Of a stretch of 64,000 nt of DNA, positions 25,573 through 33,142 are shown piece by piece (positions within the stretch are counted from its first letter, which is position 1; each line of letters starts with the position of its first letter). Under the pieces are notes generated by a model that saw only the letters and a list, made by a program, of their open reading frames with translations, was not told the origin of the DNA and searched no databases. The stretch spans positions 124,001 to 188,000 of the forward strand of contig NZ_AOLN01000018.1 in the NCBI RefSeq assembly GCF_000337815.1, read 5' to 3'. The translations under genes were made by a program, and so were the position numbers. This DNA comes from Haloferax mucosum ATCC BAA-1512. Lineage in GTDB: Archaea; Halobacteriota; Halobacteria; Halobacteriales; Haloferacaceae.

Positions 25573-25640
25573 CCCCCGTATGCGGTGGTTCGCTTCCGAA
25601 CATGGTTGTTCGAGCATACTAGTGCGGATATATATGTCCT
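25573..25640 (-). promoter_or_regulatory. Promoter and hairpin-prone leader of the nucleobase permease
   Basis: A TATA-like element (CATATATATCC on the minus strand, near 25628-25638) lies about 55-65 nt upstream of the ATG. The short leader contains an inverted repeat GTATGC (25579-25584 on +) with GCATAC (25614-25619), enclosing a second one, TTCG-CTTC-CGAA. Such a foldable leader is unusual in this mostly leaderless genome. Confidence 0.4.
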
Positions 25641-25829
25641 CCTTTTTCGCGCGCGAAGGCGTGCCAGCAACTTTGATTTATCGGCCCTCACATGGGATTT
25701 GTCAGCCCTCTCGTGTCACATGTGCACACAGAACTTGGTGAGAACTCTCGGCAGTCACAGCGGGAAACGAAGTGAGCCGTCCGACGGCGGACGACTCGAA
25801 AGCGGGACCGGTTGCTCGAAAAGTGGCCG

Positions 25830-26300
25830 TTACTCGATGGCGTGCACCGGCGAAATCCAGACGACGAGTTCGCCGTCTCGCTTGATGACGCCCTCGATGG
25901 AGTCGTCTTTTTCGAGCGGCGGGTCTTCGACGTCGTCCATCGAGATACGGACGACCTGATACACCTCATCGACGAGCCAGCCGGTCGCGGCCTCGTCTTC
26001 GAACTTGTTCGGGTCGAAGATGACGATACGCTTCGATTCGCCTTCCTCGTCGATGCTGAGAAGCGACTTGGGATTGATAATCGAGGTCGTCCGACCGCGA
26101 AGGTCCATCACGCCTTCGACGTGATTCGGCGCGTTCGGAACCGCCGTCAGCTGTCCCTTATCGACGATTTCGCTCACGTACTCGATATCGACGCAGTACG
26201 TCTCCGGCCCGAGTTGGAATTCCAGTACCTGTACTTCCTCCGCGGAGTCCTCCTCGACGTCGTCCGCGCCCATCTCTGTCGTGATTGAATCTTGTCGCAT
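25830..26300 (-). CDS. cheW: CheW chemotaxis adaptor
   Basis: This 156-residue CheW-domain protein has QVLEFQLGPETYCVDIEYVSEIV, PNAPNHVEGVMDLRGRTTSIINP and WLVDEVYQVVRI, the strands that link transducers to CheA. It is a cytosolic member of the receptor-CheA-CheW array. A 20-residue acidic N-terminal extension precedes the domain. It diverges from cheB, and both promoters share one central inverted repeat (26377-26396). Confidence 0.92.
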   Translation of the reverse strand: MRQDSITTEMGADDVEEDSAEEVQVLEFQLGPETYCVDIEYVSEIVDKGQLTAVPNAPNHVEGVMDLRGRTTSIINPKSLLSIDEEGESKRIVIFDPNKFEDEAATGWLVDEVYQVVRISMDDVEDPPLEKDDSIEGVIKRDGELVVWISPVHAIE

Positions 26301-26358
26301 GGTGAACCCCGGCGACGACACGCGCCGCCCTGTCTGCTTCAGAGTGGTGAGATTCAGC

Positions 26359-26366
26359 GTATAAAG
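26359..26366 (-). promoter_or_regulatory. TATA box of cheW
   Basis: CTTTATAC on the minus strand, exactly 10 nt from the dyad at 26377-26396 and about 60 nt upstream of the cheW ATG. This predicts a leader of about 35 nt. Confidence 0.6.
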
Positions 26367-26376
26367 GTACGTACCC

Positions 26377-26396
26377 GATTATCAGCCGTGATTCTT
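26377..26396. promoter_or_regulatory. Motility dyad shared by cheW and cheB promoters
   Basis: Half-sites GATTATCA and TGATTCTT with spacer GCCG. Read toward cheW the downstream half is TGATAATC. The dyad is exactly 10 nt from the cheW TATA box on one side and 10 nt from the cheB TATA box (GTTTATAT) on the other. The same layout recurs at cheY, arlD and arlA1. Confidence 0.65.
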
Positions 26397-26406
26397 CTCG
26401 CCGAGC

Positions 26407-26416
26407 GTTTATATAT
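26407..26416 (+). promoter_or_regulatory. TATA box of the cheB operon
   Basis: GTTTATATAT, 10 nt downstream of the dyad. Transcription would start near 26435, immediately before a GGAGG sequence and the ATG at 26441. Confidence 0.6.
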
Positions 26417-26440
26417 CCGATTTCCGAACCTCGGAGGTAG

Positions 26441-26554
26441 ATGAGCGGTCAACGAAACGGCACACTGACGACTCCCTCTCCGCACCACCGGTGGGGGACT
26501 GTATCGACGCTCCCGGTTCCACCTCGGCGTCGCCGCGCTGGGTGTGGGCGATGA
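26441..26554 (+). CDS. Candidate 37-residue leader peptide before cheB
   Basis: ATG at 26441 follows a GGAGGT-like ribosome site and sits a few bases after the predicted transcript start. The frame encodes MSGQRNGTLTTPSPHHRWG and ends in an Arg-rich tail; its TGA overlaps the cheB ATG by ATGA, the usual sign of translational coupling. Codon bias is mixed and no family is recognised. It may be a true leader peptide, or an accident of cheB having a longer 5' extension (in-frame GTG at 26491). Confidence 0.35.
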   Translation: MSGQRNGTLTTPSPHHRWGTVSTLPVPPRRRRAGCGR

Positions 26555-27642
26555 GTTCCGCTTCCGAACCGACGCGTGCGGTCGTCGTTGACGACTCGCG
26601 GTTCATGCGGACTCTCATTCGTACGCTCCTCGAAGACGCCGACGTCGAGGTTATCGCCGAAGCGAGCAACGGACGGGAAGCGATTTCGGTGGTCTCCGAG
26701 CATCGCCCGGACGTCGTGACGATGGACATCGAGATGCCCGAGATGAACGGTCTCGATGCCGTCGAAGCCATCATGGACGAGTGTCCCACGCCCGTCTTGA
26801 TGCTCTCGGCACACGCCGAGGAGGACGCGGACGTGACGTTCGACGCACTCGACAGAGGCGCAGTTGATTTCGTCACCAAACCTGGCGGCGAGGTCACCTC
26901 TGAGATGCCGCGTGTGAAGCGCGAACTGGTCGAGAAGATTCGGTCCGCCGCGGCGGTTGACCTGTCGGCGACTCAGCAAACATCTCGCCCCCCGAAGACC
27001 AAGGCGAGACAACAGACTTCCGCGACGTCGCCCGATTCGGGCGTCGAATCCGAGTCGCTCCCCGAAGAAGGGACGACGCTCGTCGTGGGCGCATCGACCG
27101 GCGGCCCGAACGTCGTCGAGCGCGTCCTCGCGGCGCTCCCGAAGGAGGCCGGTCTCCGCGTGCTCGTGGTTCAACACATGCCAGCGGGCTTCACAGAGCG
27201 CTTTGCGGCGCGTCTCGACGCACGTTGTGACTACGAGGTCAAGGAAGCCGACGACGGCGAACGTATCGGTCCGGGTCAGATTCGCGTCGCACCGGGCGGC
27301 TCGCATCTCTTGGTCACACGCGACAGCGGCGGAAAGCTCAAACTCGAACTCTCCGACGACGACCCGCTTCACGGCGTCAAACCGGCTATCGACCTCACGA
27401 TGTCGTCCGCCGCCAAAACGGTCAACACACCGCTTGCCGGCGTGCTCCTGACCGGCATGGGCCGCGACGGCGTCGATGGAATGACCCGAATTAGCCGGGC
27501 GGGTGGCCACACGGTCGCACAAGACGAAGAGACGTCTGCAATCTTCGGGATGCCGAAGCGCGCAATCGAGGCCGGCTACGTCGATACCGTCGCACCCGAC
27601 GGTCGCATCGCCGAGGAAACACTTCGCGGGCTTACTACCTGA
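26551..27642 (+). CDS. cheB: CheB receptor methylesterase
   Basis: The product is 363 residues. An N-terminal receiver domain has phospho-acceptor D59 (TMDIEMPEMNG) and the KPGG loop. A linker of about 45 polar residues leads to the esterase domain with catalytic Ser in GASTGGP, His in VQHMPAGFT and Asp in GMGRDGVDGM. It removes methyl groups from transducers and deamidates Gln when activated by CheA. The ATG at 26551 is chosen; a GTG at 26491 would add 20 residues. It heads the cheB-cheA-cheR-cheF1 operon. Confidence 0.95.
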   Translation: MSSASEPTRAVVVDDSRFMRTLIRTLLEDADVEVIAEASNGREAISVVSEHRPDVVTMDIEMPEMNGLDAVEAIMDECPTPVLMLSAHAEEDADVTFDALDRGAVDFVTKPGGEVTSEMPRVKRELVEKIRSAAAVDLSATQQTSRPPKTKARQQTSATSPDSGVESESLPEEGTTLVVGASTGGPNVVERVLAALPKEAGLRVLVVQHMPAGFTERFAARLDARCDYEVKEADDGERIGPGQIRVAPGGSHLLVTRDSGGKLKLELSDDDPLHGVKPAIDLTMSSAAKTVNTPLAGVLLTGMGRDGVDGMTRISRAGGHTVAQDEETSAIFGMPKRAIEAGYVDTVAPDGRIAEETLRGLTT

Positions 27643-27644
27643 CC

Positions 27645-29873
27645 ATGGACGACGAACTCTACCAAGCATTCATCACCGAAAGCGAAGAGAGCATCACGCA
27701 GTTAAACAACTCCCTGCTGTCGCTGGAGTCTAATCCGGAGGACACCGACGCAATCGACGACATCTTCCGGCAAGCGCACACGCTGAAGGGGAACTTCGGC
27801 GCGATGGGCTTCGACAACGCCGCGACGGTCGCACACGCTGTCGAGGACCTCCTCGACGAGATTCGACACGAACGGCTCGAAGTCACGCCCGAACGGATGG
27901 ACCTCGTCTTCGACGGGATGGACCTCATCGTCGAAATCCTCCACGACATCGAGGAAAACGGCGAATCCACCATCGACCCCGCAGACACCGTCGAAGAGAT
28001 TCGCGCCGCCGTCGAGACCGGTGGTGACGCGGGAAACTCGAGTCCGGCGGCGCCTGACGAGGACGACTCCGATGACATCGACCTCACTGCTCTCGCCGCC
28101 GACACCGTCGATACCGACGCCATCGATGCGACCACGCTGACGCACGCCCACATCGAACTCGACGCGGGTGACATGAAGGGCGTCGATGCGGGTATCTTCC
28201 TCAGTAGCATCCCCGAAGACATCGACATGGTCGGTGCGGCACCGTCACGAGACGACATCGAGGACGGCGAATTCGACGACGGATTCGACCTGTTCATCGC
28301 GGAACTCGACCCCGACGGCGTCGAAACCGAGTTCAAAGGACTCTGGAAAGTCGTTACGGTCGAGACGACCGACGTTTCGGACGCGCTCGACGGCGCGGTA
28401 TCGACCGGCTCCGACGCGTCGGCGGACGCAGACGACGCGTCCGAAGGCTCTGACGCTGACGCCGACACCGAACAGACGGCCGCTGACGACGCGGAGACTG
28501 CCAACGAGGAAGACGACGACGACAACACGGAGTCGGACGCCGACGAGACGAAGGAAGACGCGGAGGCGGACGAGACGACGACTGACTCCGGGGCAGACGA
28601 TAGCTCGGCGGACGAATCGGCAAAAAAGAAGAAGGAAGAAAAGAAGGAAGCGCGCTCGATTTCAGCGGTCAAGTCCGTCCGCGTTGACGTTGACCAACTC
28701 GACGAACTCCACGAACTCGTCGAGCAACTGGTAACGAGCCGAATCAAGCTTCGGAACGCGATTCACGAGGAGCAAAACACCGCGCTCGATACGCTCGACG
28801 AACTGGACAAGATTTCGTCGAACCTCCAGAACACCGTCATGGACATGCGGCTCATCCCGCTGAAGAAGGTGTTCGACAAGTTCCCGCGGCTCGTGCGTGA
28901 CCTCGCACGCGAACAGGACAAGCGCATCTCGTTCAAAGTCGAAGGCGCGGACATCGAACTCGACCGCACCATCCTCGACGAGATTTCCGACCCGCTGATG
29001 CACGTTCTTCGGAACGCCGTCGATCACGGCATTGAAGAACCGGACGTGCGCGAGGCGAACGGCAAGCCGCGGACGGGGACCGTCAAGCTCTCCGCCCGGC
29101 GGCAACACGACACGGTCATCGTAACCGTCGAAGACGACGGGACCGGCATCGACGCCGACGGCGTCCGCGACAAAGTCGTCGCCGAGGGCGTCGAGACCCG
29201 CGAAGAAGTGAACAAGATGTCGGACTCGGAGATATACGACTACATCTTCCACCCCGGTCTCTCGACCAACGACGAGATTACGGACGTGTCCGGCCGCGGC
29301 GTCGGCATGGACGTGGTCAAGACCACCGTCGAATCGCTCGACGGGTCGGTCTCGGTCGAAAGCGAACCCGGCGAAGGGAGCACGGTCAAGATTCGCCTCC
29401 CCGTCTCGGTGGCGATTATCAAGGTCCTGTTCGTCCAAGTCGAAAACCGCGAGTTCGGCGTGCCAATCAAGTACATCGACGAAATCAGTCGCCGCGACCG
29501 GATTCAGACGGTCAACGGCGCGGAAGTCATCGTCCACGAAGAGACGATTTTCCCGCTGATTCGACTCCGCGAGGCGCTGGAAATCGACGCGGAGGACCCG
29601 GACCACGGGATGGTCGTCCGCATCCGGCCCGACGACAGACAGGTCGCACTACACTGCGACGGCGTCACGAAACAGGAGGAAGTCGTGGTGACGCCGCTTC
29701 AGGGACCGCTCTCCGGCGTCGATGGACTGTCCGGAACCGCCGTCATCGGTGACGGGAACGTCATCCCGATTCTGGACGTTTCGACCCTCGAACTCCCCGA
29801 TACGGGGAAACAAGCGATGCGAGAGTTCGACCCGAGCCAACTGCCCGGCACGTCTGAGGAGGCGGCGGACTAA
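27645..29873 (+). CDS. cheA: CheA chemotaxis histidine kinase
   Basis: The product is 742 residues. The order is: HPt domain with H45 (FRQAHTLKGNFGAMGF); a P2-like region about 165-245; a very acidic Asp/Glu/Thr/Ala linker about 245-335; the dimerisation domain (DQLDELHELVEQLVTSRIKL); the ATPase domain with HVLRNAVDHGIEEPD, VEDDGTGID and GRGVGMDVV; and the C-terminal CheW-like regulatory domain. It phosphorylates CheY and CheB. It starts two bases after cheB and overlaps cheR. Confidence 0.97.
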   Translation: MDDELYQAFITESEESITQLNNSLLSLESNPEDTDAIDDIFRQAHTLKGNFGAMGFDNAATVAHAVEDLLDEIRHERLEVTPERMDLVFDGMDLIVEILHDIEENGESTIDPADTVEEIRAAVETGGDAGNSSPAAPDEDDSDDIDLTALAADTVDTDAIDATTLTHAHIELDAGDMKGVDAGIFLSSIPEDIDMVGAAPSRDDIEDGEFDDGFDLFIAELDPDGVETEFKGLWKVVTVETTDVSDALDGAVSTGSDASADADDASEGSDADADTEQTAADDAETANEEDDDDNTESDADETKEDAEADETTTDSGADDSSADESAKKKKEEKKEARSISAVKSVRVDVDQLDELHELVEQLVTSRIKLRNAIHEEQNTALDTLDELDKISSNLQNTVMDMRLIPLKKVFDKFPRLVRDLAREQDKRISFKVEGADIELDRTILDEISDPLMHVLRNAVDHGIEEPDVREANGKPRTGTVKLSARRQHDTVIVTVEDDGTGIDADGVRDKVVAEGVETREEVNKMSDSEIYDYIFHPGLSTNDEITDVSGRGVGMDVVKTTVESLDGSVSVESEPGEGSTVKIRLPVSVAIIKVLFVQVENREFGVPIKYIDEISRRDRIQTVNGAEVIVHEETIFPLIRLREALEIDAEDPDHGMVVRIRPDDRQVALHCDGVTKQEEVVVTPLQGPLSGVDGLSGTAVIGDGNVIPILDVSTLELPDTGKQAMREFDPSQLPGTSEEAAD

Positions 29874-30712
29874 TGGCGTCACCAACTGACGACCCGACGT
29901 TCGACGAACTCCTCGACTACGTCGAAAACTCGCTTCACTTCCAGACGAGTTCGTACAACGAGGCCTACCTCGACCGGCGAATCTCCGCACGGATGCGTCG
30001 CTGTCGCACCGACGACTACGAGGAGTATCACTCCATCTTACGCGACGACGACGACGAACAGCAGGCGCTTCTCGATGCGCTCTCTGTCAACGTGACGAGC
30101 TTCTTCCGGAACCCGAAGGTTTGGGAAGCGCTCCGTGAGGTCCTCCGCGACCTCAGTTCGAAGGGGAGCCGCCGCGACCCGATCAAAGTGTGGAGCGCCG
30201 CCTGTTCGGACGGCCGTGAAGCGTACTCGCTTGCGATGCTCGCCCACGACGACGACCGCGTTGACGAACGACGAATCGAAATCGTCGGGACGGACATCAA
30301 ACGCGAGATACTGCGCGCCGCCCGAAAAGGCGAATACCGCGCCTCGGAGACGAACGACGTCTCGGAGCAACTCGAACCGATCGGACGCTGGGAACGGTTC
30401 GTCGAACGCGACGGCGACATCTTCCGCGTGAAAGACTCGATTACCGATATGGTTCGGTTCGACAGGCGCGACCTCATCCGCGAGGACCCGCCGGGGACGT
30501 TCGACTTAGTCGTCTGCCGAAACCTGTTTATCTACATCAACACCGAGTCGAAACGCGCCGTGTTCGAAACGCTTGGGTCGGCGCTCAAACCCGATGGCTA
30601 TCTGACGATTGGGATGACTGAGACGATTCCTCCGACGTGCAGACAGCAGTTCGACCCCGTCGAGAAACGACTTCGAATCTACCGTGCGAACGACGAAACA
30701 GCACAGAGGTAA
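29873..30712 (+). CDS. cheR: CheR receptor methyltransferase
   Basis: This 279-residue protein has an N-terminal helical domain (FDELLDYVENSLHFQTSSYNEAYLDRR), then the SAM-binding domain with VWSAACSDGREAYSLAML, IVGTDIKREILRAARKGEY and FDLVVCRNLFIYI. It methylates transducer glutamates and opposes CheB. The ATG overlaps the cheA stop (TAATG). Confidence 0.95.
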   Translation: MASPTDDPTFDELLDYVENSLHFQTSSYNEAYLDRRISARMRRCRTDDYEEYHSILRDDDDEQQALLDALSVNVTSFFRNPKVWEALREVLRDLSSKGSRRDPIKVWSAACSDGREAYSLAMLAHDDDRVDERRIEIVGTDIKREILRAARKGEYRASETNDVSEQLEPIGRWERFVERDGDIFRVKDSITDMVRFDRRDLIREDPPGTFDLVVCRNLFIYINTESKRAVFETLGSALKPDGYLTIGMTETIPPTCRQQFDPVEKRLRIYRANDETAQR

Positions 30713-30715
30713 GAG

Positions 30716-31582
30716 ATGAAACCCGGTGAACAAAAACTTGGAGACACACGCGGGCGGTTCCTTCAGGTTATCAAGAACGGCCGGGAGATTCACGACGTTG
30801 ACTGGACGAGCGGTCGAATCTTGCTTTCCAACCAGCGACTCATCCTCGCTGGGACGGCCGGAAAGCGGACGATAAACCTCTCACAGATCAAGAAGTTCGG
30901 CGGACGCTACGACGTCAACCAACGGATTGCGACCGTCTCGGACTACTTCAGTATCCACATCCCGTCCGGCGTCGTACTCCTCGCCCCCGTCGAGTACGAC
31001 GAGTTCGAGACCGACTTCTTCGGTGCGCTCTTGAACTCCGAGCAGTTCCTCGCTCGCCACCCTGCGGTCGCCGGTGGCGTCGTTCAGAACACAGAGTGGG
31101 AGAAAACCCGGTTGAAAGTCGAAGAAGAGGCTGTGAGCATGGCGACCGTCGGCGGCAAGTTCGTCGAGATTCGCCTCGACGACATCGGCGAGGTGAACAC
31201 GGGCGAACGGACGATCATCGACAAACAACGAAGCGTCATCGAAGTTGAACACTCAGACGACGAGGGAACGAGTCTACAGACGTATATTTCCGGGTCCGAG
31301 CGGTCCATCGGATTCCTCTACACGCTCTTGCGCGAGGGCGAAGAGCTCTCGGAGACCTCGATAGAACTGAGCGAGACCGACAAGCAAGTTCTGACGGCGC
31401 TTTACTCGGGCGTCTCACCGTTCGACATTCCAAACTTCCTCGGACTCGATATCGACGAAGTCGAGGAACTCTTCCAGCGTCTCATCGACCACAACGTCGT
31501 CGAGGAGATTCGCGTGCGACGCGAAGTCCAACTCAACGCTCGCGGCCGTAGTATCGCATCAGACGCTATCAACGAACAATAG
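30716..31582 (+). CDS. cheF: CheF1, archaeal linker between Che system and archaellum
   Basis: The product is 288 residues. It matches the archaea-specific CheF (DUF439) family known to bind CheY, CheD and CheC2 and the archaellum. Visible features are WTSGRILLSNQRLILAG, a duplicated PH-like beta fold in the first 220 residues, and a winged-helix-like end (DKQVLTALYSGVSPFDIPNFLGLDIDEVEELFQRLIDHNVVEE). It starts 3 nt after cheR. A paralogue (32030-33142) closes the arl operon on the other strand. Confidence 0.9.
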   Translation: MKPGEQKLGDTRGRFLQVIKNGREIHDVDWTSGRILLSNQRLILAGTAGKRTINLSQIKKFGGRYDVNQRIATVSDYFSIHIPSGVVLLAPVEYDEFETDFFGALLNSEQFLARHPAVAGGVVQNTEWEKTRLKVEEEAVSMATVGGKFVEIRLDDIGEVNTGERTIIDKQRSVIEVEHSDDEGTSLQTYISGSERSIGFLYTLLREGEELSETSIELSETDKQVLTALYSGVSPFDIPNFLGLDIDEVEELFQRLIDHNVVEEIRVRREVQLNARGRSIASDAINEQ

Positions 31583-32029
31583 CGTCTTTTCAGCGAAGTA
31601 CGGGGACACGCGTTACGTATTTCTACGAACGAACGTCTGACTACTACGTCTACTCGACCGTTCCACGCTGGTCGGGGCGGCGGAGACAGAGACCCACGCA
31701 TAGTCTCGCGCTTCGTGGCCACGTTGTGCTTGTGGTCCCGAGGCAGTCTTGAAACGCTTCTGAGACGTTCATAATGTCCCCCGTGACGCTCCCAAGACGT
31801 TCCTGGCGCGCTTGCAATGCACTTCTGATGGACGGGCGTGTAACGAGAACAAGGCAGTCGTGGCCGGTGTGCGCGGTAGACTCTCGGCTTCCGGTTCGGA
31901 GACGCGCATCACAGGTGTTTGAGACGGGCCGGTACGAAGGCGAAACCCAAAATCAGACGGAAACACGGGCGGATGAACCACCTCGCATCGGGTACACGAC
32001 CGCTTGCGTGGTTCTCGTGTGAAACGCGC
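31583..32029. other. 447-nt convergent gap between the two cheF genes
   Basis: The stretch holds no supported gene. A CTTTTC tract right after the cheF1 stop may terminate that transcript. Positions 31750-31771 (TGAAACGC...AGACGTTCA) imperfectly repeat 32020-32040, which spans the cheF2 stop codon, so a fragment of the cheF2 3' end may have been duplicated here. Confidence 0.5.
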
Positions 32030-33142
32030 TCAGACGTTCACGTCTTCGATTTCTTCGTTCACGATGAACCGACCCTGCGGCGTGAGCGCGGTCGGCAACT
32101 CTTCGTCTTCGATGAGACCCTCTCCGTGGAGTTCTTCTAACTCCGCATCGAGGACTGCCTCTTCGACGCCGAGGAGTTCGCTGAAATCGACTTCTGCGGC
32201 CATCTCCCCAGCGGAGTAGAGACCGACGAGGACTTCGAGACCCTGTTCTGTGACCTCGATGTTGCGAACCTCCGATTTGATCCAGTGGTAGACGAGACGG
32301 AGGTAGCGTCCGAGGATGTTCATCTTCCGGCGTGAGTCGAGCGTTATCTCTGAGGTAACGGTCTGTCCCTGCTTGACGTGTTGTACAGAGAGGACGAGTC
32401 GCTTTTCGTCGTCGATGGTCCGTTCGAGCACCTCGAAGAAGATGACACTCGCCAAGTCGATGTGGAACGGTTCGCCGTTTTCGGTGAGCGGGCCGCCGTC
32501 GTCGGGGAACGTCACCGCCTCGTAGTCGAGGTGGAGACCGGACGGTCGTCGCGGCGTGTCGAGGACACGGCCACCGATGCGAGCCGGATGTGTGACCTGC
32601 GTCCGAGAACCGTTGAGTGCCGCGCGGAACAACAACAGCGAGAACTTCTCGATGGTCTCGCGGTCGCCACCGATGACGGTCGTCCGGCGCTGTCGTCCGG
32701 TGATGTAGCCGACCATCACCGTGTAATCGAAGAACTCCTCGACTTCCGGTGGGACCTGCCCCACCGCGATGTCGAAGATAGACGAGATAGAGATGTTCGT
32801 CTTTCCCTTCGCCGTGGCGAGGATGAGCCGCCGTTGGCTCATCAAGACGCGCCCTTTGACCGGGTCGAAAGACGCGTTTCCGCCGGCAACGAAGTTAGCG
32901 ACGAAATCGACGACAATCGATTCGTTGTCTCCGATTTTCTTTATCCGCTTTTGCTCCGAGCGCTCGCGTTCTCTTTGTTCGCGGTCGTCGTCCGGTTCGG
33001 ATTTCTTCCGGCGGTACGCTTGGAGAAGGTCACTTTCTGCAACGTCACCCCCCTCCGGCGCGCGAGACCGGGCCTCTTCGGGGCTCTGTTCACCTGCCTG
33101 TTCACGTGTCGAATCTTGGGTCTGTGTTCCGTCTTCCGTCAT
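32030..33142 (-). CDS. CheF2, second CheF-family protein, in the arl operon
   Basis: The product is 370 residues. The first 75 residues are disordered and charged (ERERSEQKR). The rest parallels CheF1: DPVKGRVLMSQRRLILATAKG, GGRVLDTPRRPSGLHLDYEAV, and a C-terminal winged-helix-like part (TEQGLEVLVGLYSAGEMAAEVDFSELLGVEEAVLDAELEEL). Its ATG overlaps the arlJ stop (ATGA), so it is translated with the archaellum genes. That placement fits a switch-complex role. It is clearly diverged from CheF1. Confidence 0.85.
   Translation of the reverse strand: MTEDGTQTQDSTREQAGEQSPEEARSRAPEGGDVAESDLLQAYRRKKSEPDDDREQRERERSEQKRIKKIGDNESIVVDFVANFVAGGNASFDPVKGRVLMSQRRLILATAKGKTNISISSIFDIAVGQVPPEVEEFFDYTVMVGYITGRQRRTTVIGGDRETIEKFSLLLFRAALNGSRTQVTHPARIGGRVLDTPRRPSGLHLDYEAVTFPDDGGPLTENGEPFHIDLASVIFFEVLERTIDDEKRLVLSVQHVKQGQTVTSEITLDSRRKMNILGRYLRLVYHWIKSEVRNIEVTEQGLEVLVGLYSAGEMAAEVDFSELLGVEEAVLDAELEELHGEGLIEDEELPTALTPQGRFIVNEEIEDVNV

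Noticed and set aside
24180-25622. 480-codon open frame opposite the permease
   Set aside because: Shadow of the membrane protein gene; composition is Arg/Asp/Glu-rich and not sensible.
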